This document shows, in pieces, positions 63,301-64,000 of a DNA stretch of 64,000 nucleotides. The stretch spans positions 186,001 through 250,000 of the forward strand of contig NZ_JAKZLB010000004.1 in assembly GCF_022808865.1 (NCBI RefSeq), read 5' to 3'. The position numbers and the translations under genes were made by a program. Under the pieces are notes generated by a model. The model saw nothing but the letters and a program-made list of their open reading frames with translations. It was not told the DNA's origin and searched no databases. How positions within the stretch are numbered: position 1 is the first letter of the stretch; each line of letters opens with the position of its first letter. Source of the stretch: Geothrix oryzisoli. Lineage in GTDB: Bacteria; Acidobacteriota; Holophagae; Holophagales; Holophagaceae.

Positions 63301-64000
63301 TATTGTTTTCCGAGGTCATACCCATGAATGATGGAATTAATATTAATTCTCCATCTTGAATTTTCATGTAGTTCCAGGCACGTGGTGATTTTATAATTAA
63401 CGTTTTTGATAAAATATGCTCTCTTTGTTGGCCTTTAAGCATAAATAAAGCAGCCGCTAAATATACCGTTCCATTGTTTCGCGAAAAAAATCGAATTTTT
63501 TTATGCCTATCATCAGACATAACCCAATTATGAACCGTACTTACGAGCGACTCTCTCCCAATCGTCAAGATCTCAGGCGTTAATCGTGGCTGAGTTGCAG
63601 ACGAAAAACCATCCATAAACTCGTCAAGAGTTTCAATATCCTCAACAGACTTTCCAACAATCGATGATATCCAATAATGCGTTGCCGGAGCTTGTTCAAG
63701 CCATGCTGCAATCATATCAGCATCAATTACAAATACATTTTTCCAGTATTTTTCTGATTTTTTCCTTTTTATCCATGCCGTTTTATTTTGCCATCGTCTG
63801 GTTGTAACAAATATATATGTTATATTTTTTGCAAATGATTTAGGATTCTTCTTCTTCCTTTTACTATAGTCTTGATTGGCTTTTTCATTAGGTGCTTTAT
63901 TGGTGCCGCATTCCCAAACTGATTTACCTTTCGGTATGTGCGCGCTAGGAATTTGCGCTTCAACCACACCATCCCAGCCAGGGGCACCTACACCCTCGTC
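60380..64000 (-). CDS. Very large AT-rich island protein, N-terminally partial; nuclease-like N-terminal segment
   Basis: At least 1206 codons; the frame is open at the window edge (first residues DEGVGAPGWDGVVEAQ). The N-terminal part has GWDG, VPKGKSVWECGTN-type and KANQDYSKR segments (here IPKGKSVWECGTN) that resemble restriction-endonuclease-like folds, but no canonical E-x-K is visible. Beyond about residue 150 there is no Walker A motif. The rest appears as long helical segments. The C-terminal GVHSRSMYAGGQQERDLA and RRLAETYRRLGG segments look conserved, possibly shared with other large defence-like proteins. Base use is far more AT-rich than every neighbour, strongest in the middle. 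Function unknown; antiviral defence is an inference from context. Confidence 0.7.
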   Translation of the reverse strand, partial: DEGVGAPGWDGVVEAQIPSAHIPKGKSVWECGTNKAPNEKANQDYSKRKKKNPKSFAKNITYIFVTTRRWQNKTAWIKRKKSEKYWKNVFVIDADMIAAWLEQAPATHYWISSIVGKSVEDIETLDEFMDGFSSATQPRLTPEILTIGRESLVSTVHNWVMSDDRHKKIRFFSRNNGTVYLAAALFMLKGQQREHILSKTLIIKSPRAWNYMKIQDGELILIPSFMGMTSENNISAGNHRILQSIGKEDEPGLTESFPVDHKGIKAFETKLHEFIQDEVECRYLAYLWPQDLNAFRRRLAVHPELSRPRWAKPIAGRKMLAPMLIGAWVEANSKDLECLEALTCEPWAKQIDTLVPWLFQDDPPITCIGGSWSITSRTDSWNLLAPFLTHSDLDNFKKIACLVLETSNPSVDEDFIFNLDLRKSRPPHFSPAIRKGIAEQIAQMCNENELKPLAQSSFSQVAESIIYNWFEAAAKNPKLWVLLADEDLFRYFAEASPDLFLTKLEEIIIENPKVFDEVFIKTDNSLLSKRSPHPGLMWALEVIGRIENYFPQVINILIALHEISHQKIINNTPLESALSLLCLWYPQTDANFEKRKFVIDSILKNKNEIGWIILTNLLPGRINSATENPKPRWYRSYKAKENIITQRDLYYNYLEILEIAFSQSEGNSNRWNQLLKQIHDWPEVFVSKLIDCINLEDITKFSETSRESLRSTLREIHSRHKSHSDSGWAYKARLLQKIKRLYNKLEPENIILKYGWIFSRNPTLLEGRKYDYVKDEQKINKERINSIEFIFKAGGWEYIKKLIKNAESPEAVGYTFSKINNNTRLENLILLNYLTSENLKNNQFCRGYIYGMFEKYGSIWSDNIYEKLKKRMTVKQRANFHLYLPFDAVRVKSLTAKPARIYWTNFIGYGLGEKYDEIIPHSLVIVNRPFAALEMLCLYHKNDSSWPVDLLEKILKEILKPTHKIDAPSDMTIHYLEKIYKSMKGNASFPETLLLQIDLLMIQANNISWVPSILNSTISSDPAIFIEAIQIAYIPKGQQRRALSEEEQAKAGLADGVLRTWSGIPGLDQQNTFNKQKALDWIERMKAELSTSGHLAAGLLKLGNAMGRYTGHGTPGKETCLLIELISEPDFDQGFETGIFNSRGVHSRSMYAGGQQERDLATHFDSNAEQVKIFPRTSAIMRRLAETYRRLGGDQDREEALLRRRP

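Overview
The window is a GC-rich bacterial chromosome segment with tightly packed genes, short overlaps (ATGA, GTGA, TGATG) and frequent GTG starts. LpxD, Lgt, AmpG-type transport, an outer-membrane barrel candidate and TAT/Sec-type leaders point to a Gram-negative (diderm) cell. The gene mix (AcnB-type aconitase, acetyl-CoA synthetase, formate dehydrogenase, Ser/Thr kinase with TPRs, PAS hybrid kinase, many secreted peptidases) and codon style fit Acidobacteriota, possibly Holophagae/Geothrix-like. That placement is inference from general resemblance, not from a search.

Layout. 1-7.6 kb: PfkB kinase (cut by the window edge), LysM protein, rsmG, ybeY with a basic AT-hook-like tail, a TPR membrane protein, yebC with a duplicated 3' end, an M14 carboxypeptidase and a small membrane protein. 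7.6-12 kb: a 267-bp inverted-repeat element, a Gfo/Idh/MocA oxidoreductase, a serine hydrolase and a SpoIID/LytB protein. 12-18 kb: an unknown protein, DUF2238, a Cys-type formate dehydrogenase, dCMP deaminase, a secreted unknown and tRNA-Arg(CCT). 18-29 kb: TatD, TcdA, PAS hybrid histidine kinase, ABC-F, SSB, class I amidotransferase, enoyl-CoA hydratase, DUF1636, then a reverse-strand cluster of transketolase C-half, PH-domain protein and Ser/Thr kinase-TolB-TPR. 30-41 kb: membrane protein, HrpB, HpcH/HpaI aldolase, a second copy of the inverted-repeat element, GNAT, AcpS, HDOD, LpxD, Lgt, RluD-type synthase, degenerate rhodanese, AmpG-like MFS. 41-43 kb: a small redox locus (DUF2231, Rieske, DUF5777-like barrel), where the Rieske gene is split by a G17/C19 tract. 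43-53.6 kb: Acs, DUF4287, aldo/keto reductase, YbaK, hemerythrin, NAT, DinB, metzincin and gamma-glutamyltransferase. 53.7-59.6 kb: acnB, ribH, nusB, accB and accC, all forward.

After tRNA-Thr(TGT) at 59.7 kb the composition changes abruptly to AT-rich. The rest of the window is a putative genomic island carrying one very large reverse-strand gene (at least 1206 codons, still open at the window edge). Its visible N-terminus looks nuclease-like and most of the protein appears helical. I regard it as the best candidate for an undescribed, possibly anti-phage, system.

Other unexplained structure: two homologous hairpin elements at 7633-7899 and 34307-34536, in opposite orientation, share near-identical terminal inverted repeats and a stem with two compensatory base-pair changes. 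A triple-hairpin insert sits in the yebC 3' end between 35-bp direct repeats.
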